Notes under the pieces: generated by a model
Databases searched by the model: none
Seen by the model: only the letters and a program-made list of their open reading frames with translations
What the model was told of the DNA's origin: nothing
Translations under genes and position numbers: made by a program
Assembly (NCBI GenBank): GCA_002707695.1
Contig: PANR01000032.1
Span: 1 to 38,642, forward strand
Direction of reading: 5' to 3'
Source: Legionellaceae bacterium
Lineage (GTDB): Bacteria; Pseudomonadota; Gammaproteobacteria; UBA12402
Length of the DNA stretch: 38,642 bases
Shown here: piece by piece, positions 24,032-32,057 of the stretch
Position numbering within the stretch: position 1 is the first letter of the stretch
Layout of the letters: every line of letters starts with the position of its first letter

Positions 24032-25855
24032 TTAGCCTTTAAACTCATCAACTGACTTACCTTGCAACATTCGTTGAATTTGGCGATTCATACGATCGGC
24101 GGCAAATTGCTGTGTACTTTTATCTAAGTCTTTAATCGCTCTTGCCAAAGGCGTTGGATTAGGACTCATTTGTAAAATGCTCACCGCTTGCACTTTACTT
24201 TGAATTTCATGCCTAACCTTCTCAGACAACAAATCAGCATCTTCACTCAGCCCTTTTTCAACTGCTTCAACTAAACGTTGCGCCTCGATTTGAAGCTCAC
24301 GAAGCTTTCTCACAAAAACATCTTGCTCAGCATGAGAAAATGCTTGGTTGAGCATCGTTTCAACCTCTTTGTCGGTGAGTCCATAGGTTGGCATCACTTC
24401 AATACTTGCCGAAACGCCAGTGCTCGTCTCCTTGGCTGACACACTTAGCAGCCCATCTGCGTCAACCTGAAAGGTAACAGCAATATGTGCAGCACCAGCC
24501 ACCATGGGCGGTATACCTTTTAATTCAAAACGTGCAAGTGAACGACAATCTGAAACAAGCTCACGCTCACCTTGTAGCACGTGAATCATCATGGCTGTTT
24601 GACCATCTTTAAACGTGGTAAATTCTTGTGTTTTGACAACCGGGATTGGCGAATTTCGCTCAATAAGTTTTTCGATCAACCCTCCCATCGTTTCAATCCC
24701 TAAAGACAATGGAAGCACATCAAGCAGTAATAAATCTTCGTTTGAGTTGCCAATTAAAATACCCGCTTGGATTGCAGCACCAATGGCAACAACTGTATCG
24801 GGATCAACATCATTTAGCACTTTCTTTTTAAAAAAGGCCGACAACTCATCTTGCAAATAAAGCATGCGTGTGGCGCCCCCGACCATCACAATTTCATCGA
24901 TCATATCGACTTGCAAATCTGCATCAACTAACACTGACTTCATGATTATCAGTGTTTTATCAATGATTGGAGCAATGAGTTGATTAAACGTGGCACGTGA
25001 AAGCTGCTGGCCAAGCACCGTCACAGATGCTGTTTCAGTCAATGATTCTTTAGCTCGCTTAGCTTCAATAAGCAGTTCATGCGTTGGGGCCTCTACACCC
25101 TGTTCAACCAACCAATTTGCAATCAGCTGGTCTACATCGTCGCCGCCTAATGAGGTATCGCCGCCAGTGGCCAACACTTCAAAAACACCTTTTTTGAGAC
25201 GCAGAATAGAAACATCAAACGTACCACCCCCCAAATCATAAACTGCTATTACGCCAGACTCTCGTCGATCTAAACCATAGGCAATGGCTGCCGCTGTTGG
25301 CTCATTCAATAAACGGAGCAAGGGAATACCAGCCAACTTAACCGCATCTTTAGTGGCTTGACGCTGAGCATCATCAAAATATGCGGGCACCGTCACTACA
25401 GCACCATCAATGTTTCGATCAGCTTGCTTGACAGCCTGACAACGTAATTTTTTTAATATTTCCGCCGACACCTGAACAGGATTAACATCGCCCGCAGCCG
25501 TTTTGATCTGTGGCAAACTCGATAACTCAGAAAAATCATAGCTCAAACGATGATTCAGTGAGTTAACATCATTGATACCACGCCCCATTAATCGCTTTAC
25601 TGACGTGATAGTATTTTTGGGATCAAGCAGAAATTTTTCCTTCGCTGATCTACCCACAGAAATATGATTTTTTTCGTAGTGAACAACCGATGGAAGCAAA
25701 TTATTGCCATGCTCATCGTTAAAAATTTCAGTTTCACCTGTTTGTGTGATACGAGCAATTAAAGAGTTGGTTGTGCCTAAGTCAATCCCAACAGCAAACT
25801 TATCTGCTGGATTTTTGGGGGAAGTTGCCGGCTCTTTAATACTAAGTAAATTCAT
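24032..25855 (-). CDS. hscA: Hsp70-type chaperone of the ISC system
   Basis: Specialised Hsp70 that, with HscB, drives cluster transfer from IscU. The 607-aa protein has the Hsp70 ATPase start VGIDLGTTNSLIA (about 22-34), VPAYFDDAQRQATKDA, YDLGGGTFDVSIL and VGGATRML. The substrate-binding domain follows from about residue 385. It lacks the C-terminal DnaK tail, consistent with HscA (616 aa in E. coli). The expected partner motif LPPVK is present in the IscU encoded upstream. It starts nine bases after hscB in the isc operon. Context settles HscA over DnaK. Confidence 0.97.
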   Translation of the reverse strand: MNLLSIKEPATSPKNPADKFAVGIDLGTTNSLIARITQTGETEIFNDEHGNNLLPSVVHYEKNHISVGRSAKEKFLLDPKNTITSVKRLMGRGINDVNSLNHRLSYDFSELSSLPQIKTAAGDVNPVQVSAEILKKLRCQAVKQADRNIDGAVVTVPAYFDDAQRQATKDAVKLAGIPLLRLLNEPTAAAIAYGLDRRESGVIAVYDLGGGTFDVSILRLKKGVFEVLATGGDTSLGGDDVDQLIANWLVEQGVEAPTHELLIEAKRAKESLTETASVTVLGQQLSRATFNQLIAPIIDKTLIIMKSVLVDADLQVDMIDEIVMVGGATRMLYLQDELSAFFKKKVLNDVDPDTVVAIGAAIQAGILIGNSNEDLLLLDVLPLSLGIETMGGLIEKLIERNSPIPVVKTQEFTTFKDGQTAMMIHVLQGERELVSDCRSLARFELKGIPPMVAGAAHIAVTFQVDADGLLSVSAKETSTGVSASIEVMPTYGLTDKEVETMLNQAFSHAEQDVFVRKLRELQIEAQRLVEAVEKGLSEDADLLSEKVRHEIQSKVQAVSILQMSPNPTPLARAIKDLDKSTQQFAADRMNRQIQRMLQGKSVDEFKG

Positions 25856-25864
25856 GAAAATTGC

Positions 25865-26320
25865 CTATACTTTAATTTTTATAAAAAATTGCAACTTTTG
25901 CGTCAAAAACTTTGCCTTTTCAAGCTGATTGGATGAAAACGCCTGTGAAAGCAATTCGGTTAACTCCTTAACGTTGCTCTCAATTTCGCTCTTCACGTCC
26001 TCGCCTGCATCGATTCGTTCTCTCAATTGCATTTGCATCACGAGAAAATTTTCATCAGCAATGGTTTCATGCTCTAAATCTAGATCTTGCCCACCAAGCT
26101 TTAACAAATAAACCGCGCGTTTAACTGGAGACAATAAAGTTTGATAAGCGTCATTTAAAAGCGCAGAATATTGAACGGCCACACGTTTCTCAGCATCACT
26201 TTTATTGGCGAATCGATCAGGGTGAATTTGACCTCTCACGGTTTCATAACGAGTTTTAAGCTGCTCTAAGTCAACATCATATTCTTGAGGCATTTGGAGC
26301 AACTCAAAATAATTATTCAT
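25865..26320 (-). CDS. hscB: J-domain co-chaperone of the ISC system
   Basis: Delivers IscU to HscA and stimulates its ATPase. The start is the ATG at 26320 (MNNYFELLQMP), giving 151 aa; upstream in-frame codons belong to iscA read in another frame. The N-terminal J domain (about 1-75) contains the HPD motif in IHPDRFANKS. The C-terminal three-helix bundle, with acidic ETIADENFLVMQM, binds IscU. It overlaps iscA by 8 bases (ATGAATAA). The zinc-binding cysteines of eukaryotic HscB are absent, as in other proteobacteria. Confidence 0.95.
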   Translation of the reverse strand: MNNYFELLQMPQEYDVDLEQLKTRYETVRGQIHPDRFANKSDAEKRVAVQYSALLNDAYQTLLSPVKRAVYLLKLGGQDLDLEHETIADENFLVMQMQLRERIDAGEDVKSEIESNVKELTELLSQAFSSNQLEKAKFLTQKLQFFIKIKV

Positions 26321-26660
26321 TAGCCTGAAAACTCTCACCACAGCCGCACCGGCCTTTTTCATTCGGATTGATAAACTCAAACCCTTCATTAAGGCCGTGC
26401 TTCACATAATCTAACTGACTACCTTTTAAATACTGAAAACTTTTAGCATCAACATAAATTGAGAGCGCATCATTGATTGCAAATTGTTGGTCACCTACTT
26501 GTGCTTGATCAACATACTCCAAAACATATTGCAAGCCCGAGCAACCCGTTCGTTTGGTAGCGATACGAATGCCAATACCCTTACCACGTTCTGCAAGCTT
26601 CTTTTCAACATGCGCAATGGCAGCAGATGTTAATGTAATTTGATCAGAAACCTTACTCAC
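26313..26660 (-). CDS. iscA: A-type iron-sulfur carrier IscA (probable GTG start)
   Basis: Carrier that delivers clusters or iron to [4Fe-4S] targets. From the GTG at 26660 it is 115 aa. The three conserved cysteines are Cys40 (RTGCSGLQYVLE), Cys105 and Cys107 (GRCGCGESF). GLNEGFEFINPN is a further signature. I choose the GTG because GAGG lies nine bases upstream and it gives an 8-base overlap with the iscU stop, the same kind of coupling as iscA-hscB. ATGs at 26675 and 26702 are alternatives with poorer sites. It is in its usual place between iscU and hscB. Confidence 0.93.
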   Translation of the reverse strand: MSKVSDQITLTSAAIAHVEKKLAERGKGIGIRIATKRTGCSGLQYVLEYVDQAQVGDQQFAINDALSIYVDAKSFQYLKGSQLDYVKHGLNEGFEFINPNEKGRCGCGESFQANE

Positions 26661-27033
26661 CGTGTTTTGCCTCATAATCTTTGATGGCTGCTTTAATCGC
26701 ATCTTCCGCTAAAATCGAGCAATGAATTTTAACTGGCGGAAGAGATAATTCTTCAACGATTTTAGTGTTTTTTAAATCACGAGCTTCATTCAATGTCTTG
26801 CCCTTCATCCATTCTGTCGCCACCGAGCTTGAAGCAATCGCTGAACCACAGCCATAGGTTTTAAACCGCGCATCTTCAATACGACCATCTTTTACTTTAA
26901 TCTGCAGTTTCATCACGTCACCACAAGCTGGCGCACCCACCATGCCTGTGCCAACATCTGGATCTGCTTTATCAAAAGAACCCACGTTTCGCGGATTTTC
27001 ATAATGATCAATAACTTTTTCACTATATGCCAT
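26653..27033 (-). CDS. iscU: Iron-sulfur cluster scaffold IscU
   Basis: Scaffold on which [2Fe-2S] clusters are built from IscS sulfur. The 126-aa protein has the three ligands Cys37 (GAPACGDV, with Asp39), Cys62 (YGCGSAIASSS) and Cys105 (HCSILAEDAI). The HscA recognition motif LPPVK is at 99-103. It begins MAYSEKVIDHYENPRNVGSF, nearly the family consensus. It starts 11 bases after iscS. All features needed for function are present. Confidence 0.98.
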   Translation of the reverse strand: MAYSEKVIDHYENPRNVGSFDKADPDVGTGMVGAPACGDVMKLQIKVKDGRIEDARFKTYGCGSAIASSSVATEWMKGKTLNEARDLKNTKIVEELSLPPVKIHCSILAEDAIKAAIKDYEAKHGE

Positions 27034-27044
27034 AATTTATCCCC

Positions 27045-28265
27045 TTAATGTGCTTGCCACTCGATAGATTTAATATCAACACCGTCTTTATACATCTCCC
27101 AAAGTGGCGACATTTCACGTAACTTACTAACAGCTGTTTTAACTTTGTTAACAGCATAATCAATGTCTTCTTCTGTCGTAAACCGACCGATTGAAAAACG
27201 AATAGAGCTGTGTGCTAATTCATCATCAAGGCCTAAAGCTCGCAACACGTAAGAAGGCTCTAAACTGGCAGATGTGCATGCAGAGCCTGATGAAACCGCC
27301 AAATCTTTTAAGGCCATAATCAACGATTCACCCTCAACGTAGTTAAAACTAATGTTCACAATGCCTGGATAACAGTGCTCTAAATCTCCATTAAGCTTAA
27401 TGGCTTCTAAACCAGATAATCCTGACCAAAGTTTATCGCGCAGTTTTTTGATGCGAACGTACTCTGACTCTCTACTTGTTTCAGCTAAACGCAGTGCTTC
27501 TGCCATGCCTACAATTTGATGGGTTGGCAATGTGCCTGAACGCATACCACGCTCATGTCCGCCACCATGAATCATCGCTTCTAAACGAACACGGGGCTTG
27601 CGCCTAACATATAAAGCACCTACACCTTTAGGCCCATAAATTTTGTGACCACAAAACGACATTAAATCGACAGGTAATTCACTCATATCAATTGGCAATT
27701 TACCCATACTTTGTGCTGCATCAACGTGAAAGAAAATCTTATGCTCACGAGCAATTTCACCTATTGCCTGAATATCCTGCACAACGCCGATCTCATTATT
27801 AACATGCATAATCGAAATCAATATGGTGTCATCGCGAATCGCGGCTTTTAATTTCTCCAAATCAATCAACCCATTACTCTCAGGCGTTAAATAAGTCACT
27901 TCAAACCCTTGTGACTCTAAATAACGACACGTATCTAACACCGCCTTATGCTCAGTTTTAGAAGTGATAATATGTTTACCTTTACGCTGGTAAAATTTAG
28001 CAACGCCCTTTATTGCCAAATTGTCTGATTCAGTTGCACCCGACGTCCATATAATTTCTCGTGGATCAGCGTGAATAACATCTGCTATTTGTTTGCGTGC
28101 TTGCTCAACAGCCGCTTCAGCTTGCCAACCAAAGGGGTGAGAACGTGATGCAGGATTCCCAAAATTGCCATCCATCGTTAAACACATCGACATTTTTTCA
28201 GCCACACGAGGATCAACCGGTGTCGTCGCGGCATAGTCTAAATAAATAGGTAACTTAACGCTCAT
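27045..28265 (-). CDS. iscS: Cysteine desulfurase IscS
   Basis: PLP enzyme that takes sulfur from cysteine for Fe-S clusters and for tRNA thiolation. At 406 aa it matches IscS (404 in E. coli). It begins [18 protein letters not shown]. The PLP-binding Lys is in [12 protein letters not shown] and the catalytic Cys in [20 protein letters not shown], the longer loop of group I IscS/NifS. The C-terminal [13 protein letters not shown] tail that contacts IscU is conserved. Its ATG overlaps the iscR stop by one base (TAATG). Confidence 0.98.
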   Translation of the reverse strand: MSVKLPIYLDYAATTPVDPRVAEKMSMCLTMDGNFGNPASRSHPFGWQAEAAVEQARKQIADVIHADPREIIWTSGATESDNLAIKGVAKFYQRKGKHIITSKTEHKAVLDTCRYLESQGFEVTYLTPESNGLIDLEKLKAAIRDDTILISIMHVNNEIGVVQDIQAIGEIAREHKIFFHVDAAQSMGKLPIDMSELPVDLMSFCGHKIYGPKGVGALYVRRKPRVRLEAMIHGGGHERGMRSGTLPTHQIVGMAEALRLAETSRESEYVRIKKLRDKLWSGLSGLEAIKLNGDLEHCYPGIVNISFNYVEGESLIMALKDLAVSSGSACTSASLEPSYVLRALGLDDELAHSSIRFSIGRFTTEEDIDYAVNKVKTAVSKLREMSPLWEMYKDGVDIKSIEWQAH

Positions 28266-28729
28266 TATATCGCCTCAACCTCTTCTTTATTCTTAACGAT
28301 CATGCGACAAATAGTCTCTTCTTTAACATCTCGACTTGTCATTAAGCTTTCGATCGTTACACCATCTAAGAAACAAGCAATCGCCTTACTCAAATCAGTC
28401 CATAACTGGTGAGTCAAACACCGCGCGCCATCGTGGCAGTTTTGCTTGCCTGCACACTGCGTGGCATCGATGTTTTCATCGAGAGCATTAATAACCTGGC
28501 CAACTGTAATTTGTTTAGGCAAACAAGCTAATGAATAACCGCCCCCTGGTCCACGCGCACTTTTCAATAACCCTTCTCGGCGTAATTTTGCAAATAACTG
28601 CTCGAGGTAGGATTGTGATATACCTTGACGCTTAGAAATATCAGCAAGGGACACGGGTCCTGTCGCCTCATTTAAGGCCACATCTAGCACAGCTGTAACG
28701 GCATAGCGCCCGCGGGTCGTCAATTTCAT
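28265..28729 (-). CDS. iscR: Iron-sulfur cluster regulator IscR
   Basis: Rrf2-family repressor that senses Fe-S status with its own [2Fe-2S] cluster and represses the isc operon when holo. The 154-aa protein has the winged helix at the N-terminus ([20 protein letters not shown]). The cluster ligands Cys92, Cys98, Cys104 and His107 are at exactly the E. coli positions ([17 protein letters not shown]). There is no Shine-Dalgarno sequence before the ATG at 28729, and the predicted -10 element is only six bases upstream, so the mRNA may be leaderless. First gene of the isc operon, divergent from a glycosyltransferase gene. Confidence 0.97.
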   Translation of the reverse strand: MKLTTRGRYAVTAVLDVALNEATGPVSLADISKRQGISQSYLEQLFAKLRREGLLKSARGPGGGYSLACLPKQITVGQVINALDENIDATQCAGKQNCHDGARCLTHQLWTDLSKAIACFLDGVTIESLMTSRDVKEETICRMIVKNKEEVEAI

Positions 28730-28735
28730 GGCTTG

Positions 28736-28768
28736 AGGATACTATTCCCGACTTAATCAGTCAAGAAT
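28736..28768 (-). promoter_or_regulatory. isc promoter overlapped by a type 1 IscR site
   Basis: The 25-bp segment 28744-28768 matches the type 1 IscR consensus (ATA-SYY-GACT-RWWWY-AGTC-RRS-TAT) at 22 of 25 positions by my count, with GACT and AGTC in perfect symmetry. On the minus strand the promoter is TTGACT (28759-28764), 17 bases, TATCCT (28736-28741). The site covers the -35 and spacer, so IscR binding would block RNA polymerase, giving autorepression. Confidence 0.75.
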
Positions 28769-28777
28769 AGAGAGTGC

Positions 28778-28806
28778 TTGCAGTCAGAGCCCCCAATCCT
28801 TATGAT
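28778..28806 (+). promoter_or_regulatory. sigma70 promoter of the glycosyltransferase pair
   Basis: TTGCAG (28778-28783) lies 17 bases from TATGAT (28801-28806), 4 of 6 and 5 of 6 matches. Initiation near 28813 leaves about 22 bases to the ATG at 28835, with AAGGA before it. The -35 is only nine bases from the IscR site, so IscR could influence this promoter too. Confidence 0.5.
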
Positions 28807-28834
28807 GTCTACAAGAATCAGCAAGGAAATGTGG

Positions 28835-29878
28835 ATGGAAAAACCAAATATTTCAAAAACTTATGTTTTGATCCCGGCTTATGAGCCTGTCAGTGATCTG
28901 ATTAATATTTGCCAACATCTTAAGACACATACATTTGCAGGTATCATTGTGATTGATGATGGCTCAAGCTTAGCCAGCCAAGCTATTTTTGATCAGCTCG
29001 AAGCCGATCAAGGCATTATTCTCTTAAAGCACGCGCACAACCAAGGCAAAGGCGCGGCACTCAAAACAGGTTTTCGATGGCTACGAAAAAATGCGCCCGA
29101 CTGCACTGGCGTGGTCACTGCTGACGCCGATGGCCAGCACCTTGTCAAAGATATTGTCAAAGTTGCCGAGGCATTGGCAACTCAACCCGAAACCCTTGCT
29201 ATTGGCTCTCGGCGCTTTGGAAAAGATGTCCCTTTTCGCAGCTTATTTGGAAATTTAGTTTCACGTCATGTGTTTAAATTTTTATATGGCAAATTATTTA
29301 CTGATACACAAACAGGATTGCGCGCTTTGCCCATGCGATTTGTTAATGAAATTGTTAACATGCCCTACAATGGTTACGAATTTGAAGCTGAATGCCTCGT
29401 GCTTGCTGTGCAAGAAAAATTTAAAACACAAGAAGTCGAGATTGGTACCGTTTATCTTAACAACAACGCCACTTCGCACTTTAACCCAATCACTGATTCA
29501 TTAAAAATTTATTATGTCTTTTTTCGCTATCTCATTATGGGCTTGTTTTCATTCCTGATTGATATCGGCATCTTTATATCAATTTACGACTCAAGCCATC
29601 AGCTCTTTACTTCGCTGATTATTGCAAGAATTATTTCATCGACCTTTAATTTTTATAAAAATCAATATTTAATTTATCGGTCAACCTCCAAAAAAACTGC
29701 AAAAAAGCAGGCTAAGCGTTATTTATTATTCTCAGCGTCAATATTTATAATTTCCTTTATCTCAATCAAATTACTACTGCCTATATGGCACGTGCCTGTA
29801 CTAAAAATTAAAGTAACAGTAGATATTGTACTGTATGTGATTAACTTTATTCTGCAGCGATATTTGCATATTTTATAA
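28835..29878 (+). CDS. GT2 glycosyltransferase fused to a GtrA-like membrane domain
   Basis: A 347-aa two-domain protein. Residues 1-215 are a family 2 glycosyltransferase of the dolichyl-phosphate-sugar synthase kind: VLIPAYEP, VIDDGSSL, NQGKGAALKTGFR and DADGQH (the DxD-type metal motif). Residues 225-347 form four transmembrane helices with the GtrA pattern (FRYLIMGLFSFLIDIGIF, SSTFNFYKNQYLIY). Such fusions are thought to make a polyprenyl-phosphate sugar and flip or present it for cell-envelope glycosylation. I chose the ATG at 28835, seven bases after AAGGA; earlier in-frame starts lie in the promoter. It is followed 17 bases later by a GT9 gene. The sugar and acceptor are unknown. Confidence 0.85.
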   Translation: MEKPNISKTYVLIPAYEPVSDLINICQHLKTHTFAGIIVIDDGSSLASQAIFDQLEADQGIILLKHAHNQGKGAALKTGFRWLRKNAPDCTGVVTADADGQHLVKDIVKVAEALATQPETLAIGSRRFGKDVPFRSLFGNLVSRHVFKFLYGKLFTDTQTGLRALPMRFVNEIVNMPYNGYEFEAECLVLAVQEKFKTQEVEIGTVYLNNNATSHFNPITDSLKIYYVFFRYLIMGLFSFLIDIGIFISIYDSSHQLFTSLIIARIISSTFNFYKNQYLIYRSTSKKTAKKQAKRYLLFSASIFIISFISIKLLLPIWHVPVLKIKVTVDIVLYVINFILQRYLHIL

Positions 29879-29895
29879 ATTTAGGAAGTTATTTG

Positions 29896-30894
29896 ATGAA
29901 AGAAAAAATTGCATTAATTGCCTCGTATGGATTGGGAGATGCACTGCTTTTTCTTATCATCGCTGATAATTTGTACCGAAACGGTTACGACGCAACATTT
30001 TACAGTAACATGTTAGCGCAAATGCAAGATTGGATTCCTCATGTAAAATGCCTCCCTTTTCCAGATGCGCTGCCAGAAGGGTTTGATCTTGTCATGGCAG
30101 ATACACACTCTGTGCTGACAAAAAATGCTAACAACATAGGCGAATTAGCTAAAAAAGTCGTATTTTTCTCAATGGCAAATCAAGGCCGAACAAAATCCTT
30201 ATGCGCTGATCATGCAAGCAAGTTTTCCGACAAACCTCGCCTGGCCAAGCTTGCTAAGGGCGCTGGCGTTGCAATTAAATACGCTAAAGATGGCGATATT
30301 TTCAAACGAGAGAATAGAATGGTGCAAAATGTTGAAACGTTTTGCAGAGAAATTCTCAAACTTGATCATGTAACAAGTGATAATGGCATCACACCCCCCG
30401 CTCACTTAATACATCGTCAATATAAAAAACGCATTATCCTTCATCCGTTGAGCTCAACACCTGAGCGAAATTGGTCAGCAGATCAATATATCGAACTTGC
30501 CAAACAACTTAAAAAACGCGGTTTTAACCCTGTTTTTATCACCTCACCTCAAGAGCGCGATGAGTGGATAGCGCGTGTTAAAGACGATTTTGAACTTCCA
30601 CTCTTTCCCAGCATTGCTGATTTGGCTGCTTATGTCTATGAGTCTGACTACATGATTGGGAATGAATCAGGCATCGGACACCTCGCATCAAACCTTGGAT
30701 TGCCCACGCTCAGCATTTATCGAAAACGTCATCACTATCAGTGGCAACCCAACTGGACGCCGGGGATTGCGGTTAAGCCATCAGTGCTCTGGCGATTATT
30801 TCCAAAACATGCCTGGCGACGATTTATTTCGGTAAGACGTGTGCTTAAGGCATTTTTAGCTCACTATCGGCTGTTGAGCCGGCGAACCGTATAA
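29896..30894 (+). CDS. Family 9 glycosyltransferase (heptosyltransferase-like)
   Basis: A 332-aa protein of the GT9 fold. The N-terminal half has IALIASYGLGDALLFL (nucleotide-sugar superfamily loop). The C-terminal half has HPLSSTPERNWSADQYIELA and the donor-binding MIGNESGIGHLASNLGLPTL. GT9 enzymes add heptose or other sugars to LPS core; the low likeness to WaaC/WaaF leaves the substrate open. The start is the ATG at 29896, seven bases after AGGAAG. Its last 39 bases overlap a convergent small membrane-protein gene. With the upstream GT2-GtrA gene it probably forms an envelope-glycan operon. Confidence 0.85.
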   Translation: MKEKIALIASYGLGDALLFLIIADNLYRNGYDATFYSNMLAQMQDWIPHVKCLPFPDALPEGFDLVMADTHSVLTKNANNIGELAKKVVFFSMANQGRTKSLCADHASKFSDKPRLAKLAKGAGVAIKYAKDGDIFKRENRMVQNVETFCREILKLDHVTSDNGITPPAHLIHRQYKKRIILHPLSSTPERNWSADQYIELAKQLKKRGFNPVFITSPQERDEWIARVKDDFELPLFPSIADLAAYVYESDYMIGNESGIGHLASNLGLPTLSIYRKRHHYQWQPNWTPGIAVKPSVLWRLFPKHAWRRFISVRRVLKAFLAHYRLLSRRTV

Positions 30895-31227
30895 GAGTTG
30901 CCCTGAAGGCATATCGCCTAACCATGGTTCAAAAAAGTAGCATACAGAACCAAAAAATAAACCAGCAGCAGTAGGCAAAGCCCACTCCACATCCAAAACA
31001 CCTGTGTTGTCGTACTGCTGAGCACACTCAACTGCCAGCAACATAGATAAACCGAACATTAAATCTGCTATCCCGGGAAATTGATCATCACCAGCAGCCA
31101 TTAAGTATGATGTTGATGACACAATAAATGTGAAAGCAATCCATCTCTCATACGGACCAACCCTCAATTCAAGCAATTCTTCTCTCGCGGCATGCCTTTC
31201 TCTTGTATTGTTATCTTCTGCTGGCAT
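30856..31227 (-). CDS. Small hydrophobic membrane protein of unknown function
   Basis: A 123-aa protein with a charged N-terminus (residues 1-28) and three predicted transmembrane helices at about 29-48, 54-72 and 83-102. The loop between helices 2 and 3 is acidic (QQYDNTGVLDVEW). No domain is recognised. A strong AGGAG lies eight bases before the ATG at 31227, and the gene starts 13 bases after trmJ, so it is probably expressed from the trmJ transcript. The last 39 bases overlap the end of the convergent GT9 gene, so the two mRNAs are complementary at their 3' ends. It may be a lineage-specific gene. Confidence 0.65.
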   Translation of the reverse strand: MPAEDNNTRERHAAREELLELRVGPYERWIAFTFIVSSTSYLMAAGDDQFPGIADLMFGLSMLLAVECAQQYDNTGVLDVEWALPTAAGLFFGSVCYFFEPWLGDMPSGQLLYGSPAQQPIVS

Positions 31228-31240
31228 TTATTTTCTCCTC

Positions 31241-31969
31241 TTAAAGTTTATAATCAACTGACGCTAGAATTCCACGCAGTAGATTTAAATCTTGTTTATC
31301 AAGCTGCGCGCGATTAAACAATTGGCGTAAGCGTGTTTCCATCATGCGCGGATGGTCTGCTTTGTAAAAACCTGTTTGCTTCATAATCGATTCGATGTGT
31401 TTGTACAAACCATCAAGCTCATCTGCTGATGCCAAGGCAGTTTTCTGTTGGCGGGTTTTTGTTTTCACTTCCTGATTACCCGCCAAACTTGCCATATAAA
31501 GTTCGTACACCATCACCTGCACAGCTTGCGACAAGTTTAAAGACGAATACTCATCACTCGTTGGAATATGCACATGAACATGACATCGATCTAGCTCTTC
31601 ATTGGTCATGCCAGATTTCTCTGAGCCAAAAACCAAAGCAATCTCTCGCTCACCTGACTCTTCCACCATGCGGGCTGCTGCCTGGCGAGCGGGCAAAAGC
31701 TCGTGCCCAAAGGTTCGCCGGCGAGCGCTGGTGCCAAAAACCAGCTCAGCACCCTCTAGCGCCCGATCGAACGTGCTACACACCACCGCCTGCTCAAGCA
31801 CATCGAGCCCGTGGCACGCTAGCGCCTTAGCCTTGCCATCAAGATGGTCGCACTGAGGATCAACCAGATAGAGCCTATGTAGCCCCATGACCTTCATTGC
31901 GCGCGAAACTGATCCAACATTGCCCGAATGGCTGGTATGTAGTAAGATGATCCGGATTTTTTCTAACAT
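31241..31969 (-). CDS. trmJ: tRNA (cytidine/uridine-32-2'-O)-methyltransferase TrmJ
   Basis: SPOUT methyltransferase that 2'-O-methylates position 32 in the tRNA anticodon loop using SAM. The 242-aa protein has HTSHSGNVGSVSRAMKVMGL at the N-terminus and the knotted SAM-binding segment ALVFGSEKSGMTNEEL with IPTSDEYSSLNLSQAVQVM. The C-terminal extension (about 165-242) distinguishes TrmJ from shorter SpoU enzymes. It is divergent from suhB, as in E. coli, where trmJ is followed directly by iscR. Here a membrane-protein gene and two glycosyltransferase genes stand between them. Confidence 0.93.
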   Translation of the reverse strand: MLEKIRIILLHTSHSGNVGSVSRAMKVMGLHRLYLVDPQCDHLDGKAKALACHGLDVLEQAVVCSTFDRALEGAELVFGTSARRRTFGHELLPARQAAARMVEESGEREIALVFGSEKSGMTNEELDRCHVHVHIPTSDEYSSLNLSQAVQVMVYELYMASLAGNQEVKTKTRQQKTALASADELDGLYKHIESIMKQTGFYKADHPRMMETRLRQLFNRAQLDKQDLNLLRGILASVDYKL

Positions 31970-31984
31970 GACGGTTTAACCTGT

Positions 31985-32016
31985 TTTGGTCGAGATAATC
32001 TTTGGTCGAGATGATC
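31985..32016. repeat. Perfectly adjacent 16-bp tandem repeat in the trmJ-suhB control region
   Basis: TTTGGTCGAGATAATC (31985-32000) is followed at once by TTTGGTCGAGATGATC (32001-32016), one mismatch in 16. It occupies the centre of the 88-base divergent gap and would lie in the leader or promoter of both genes. It could be a paired operator or a recent slippage duplication. Confidence 0.75.
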
Positions 32017-32057
32017 GCTGATTATTGATCAAATATCAACCCAAAAAGAAGAAGACG

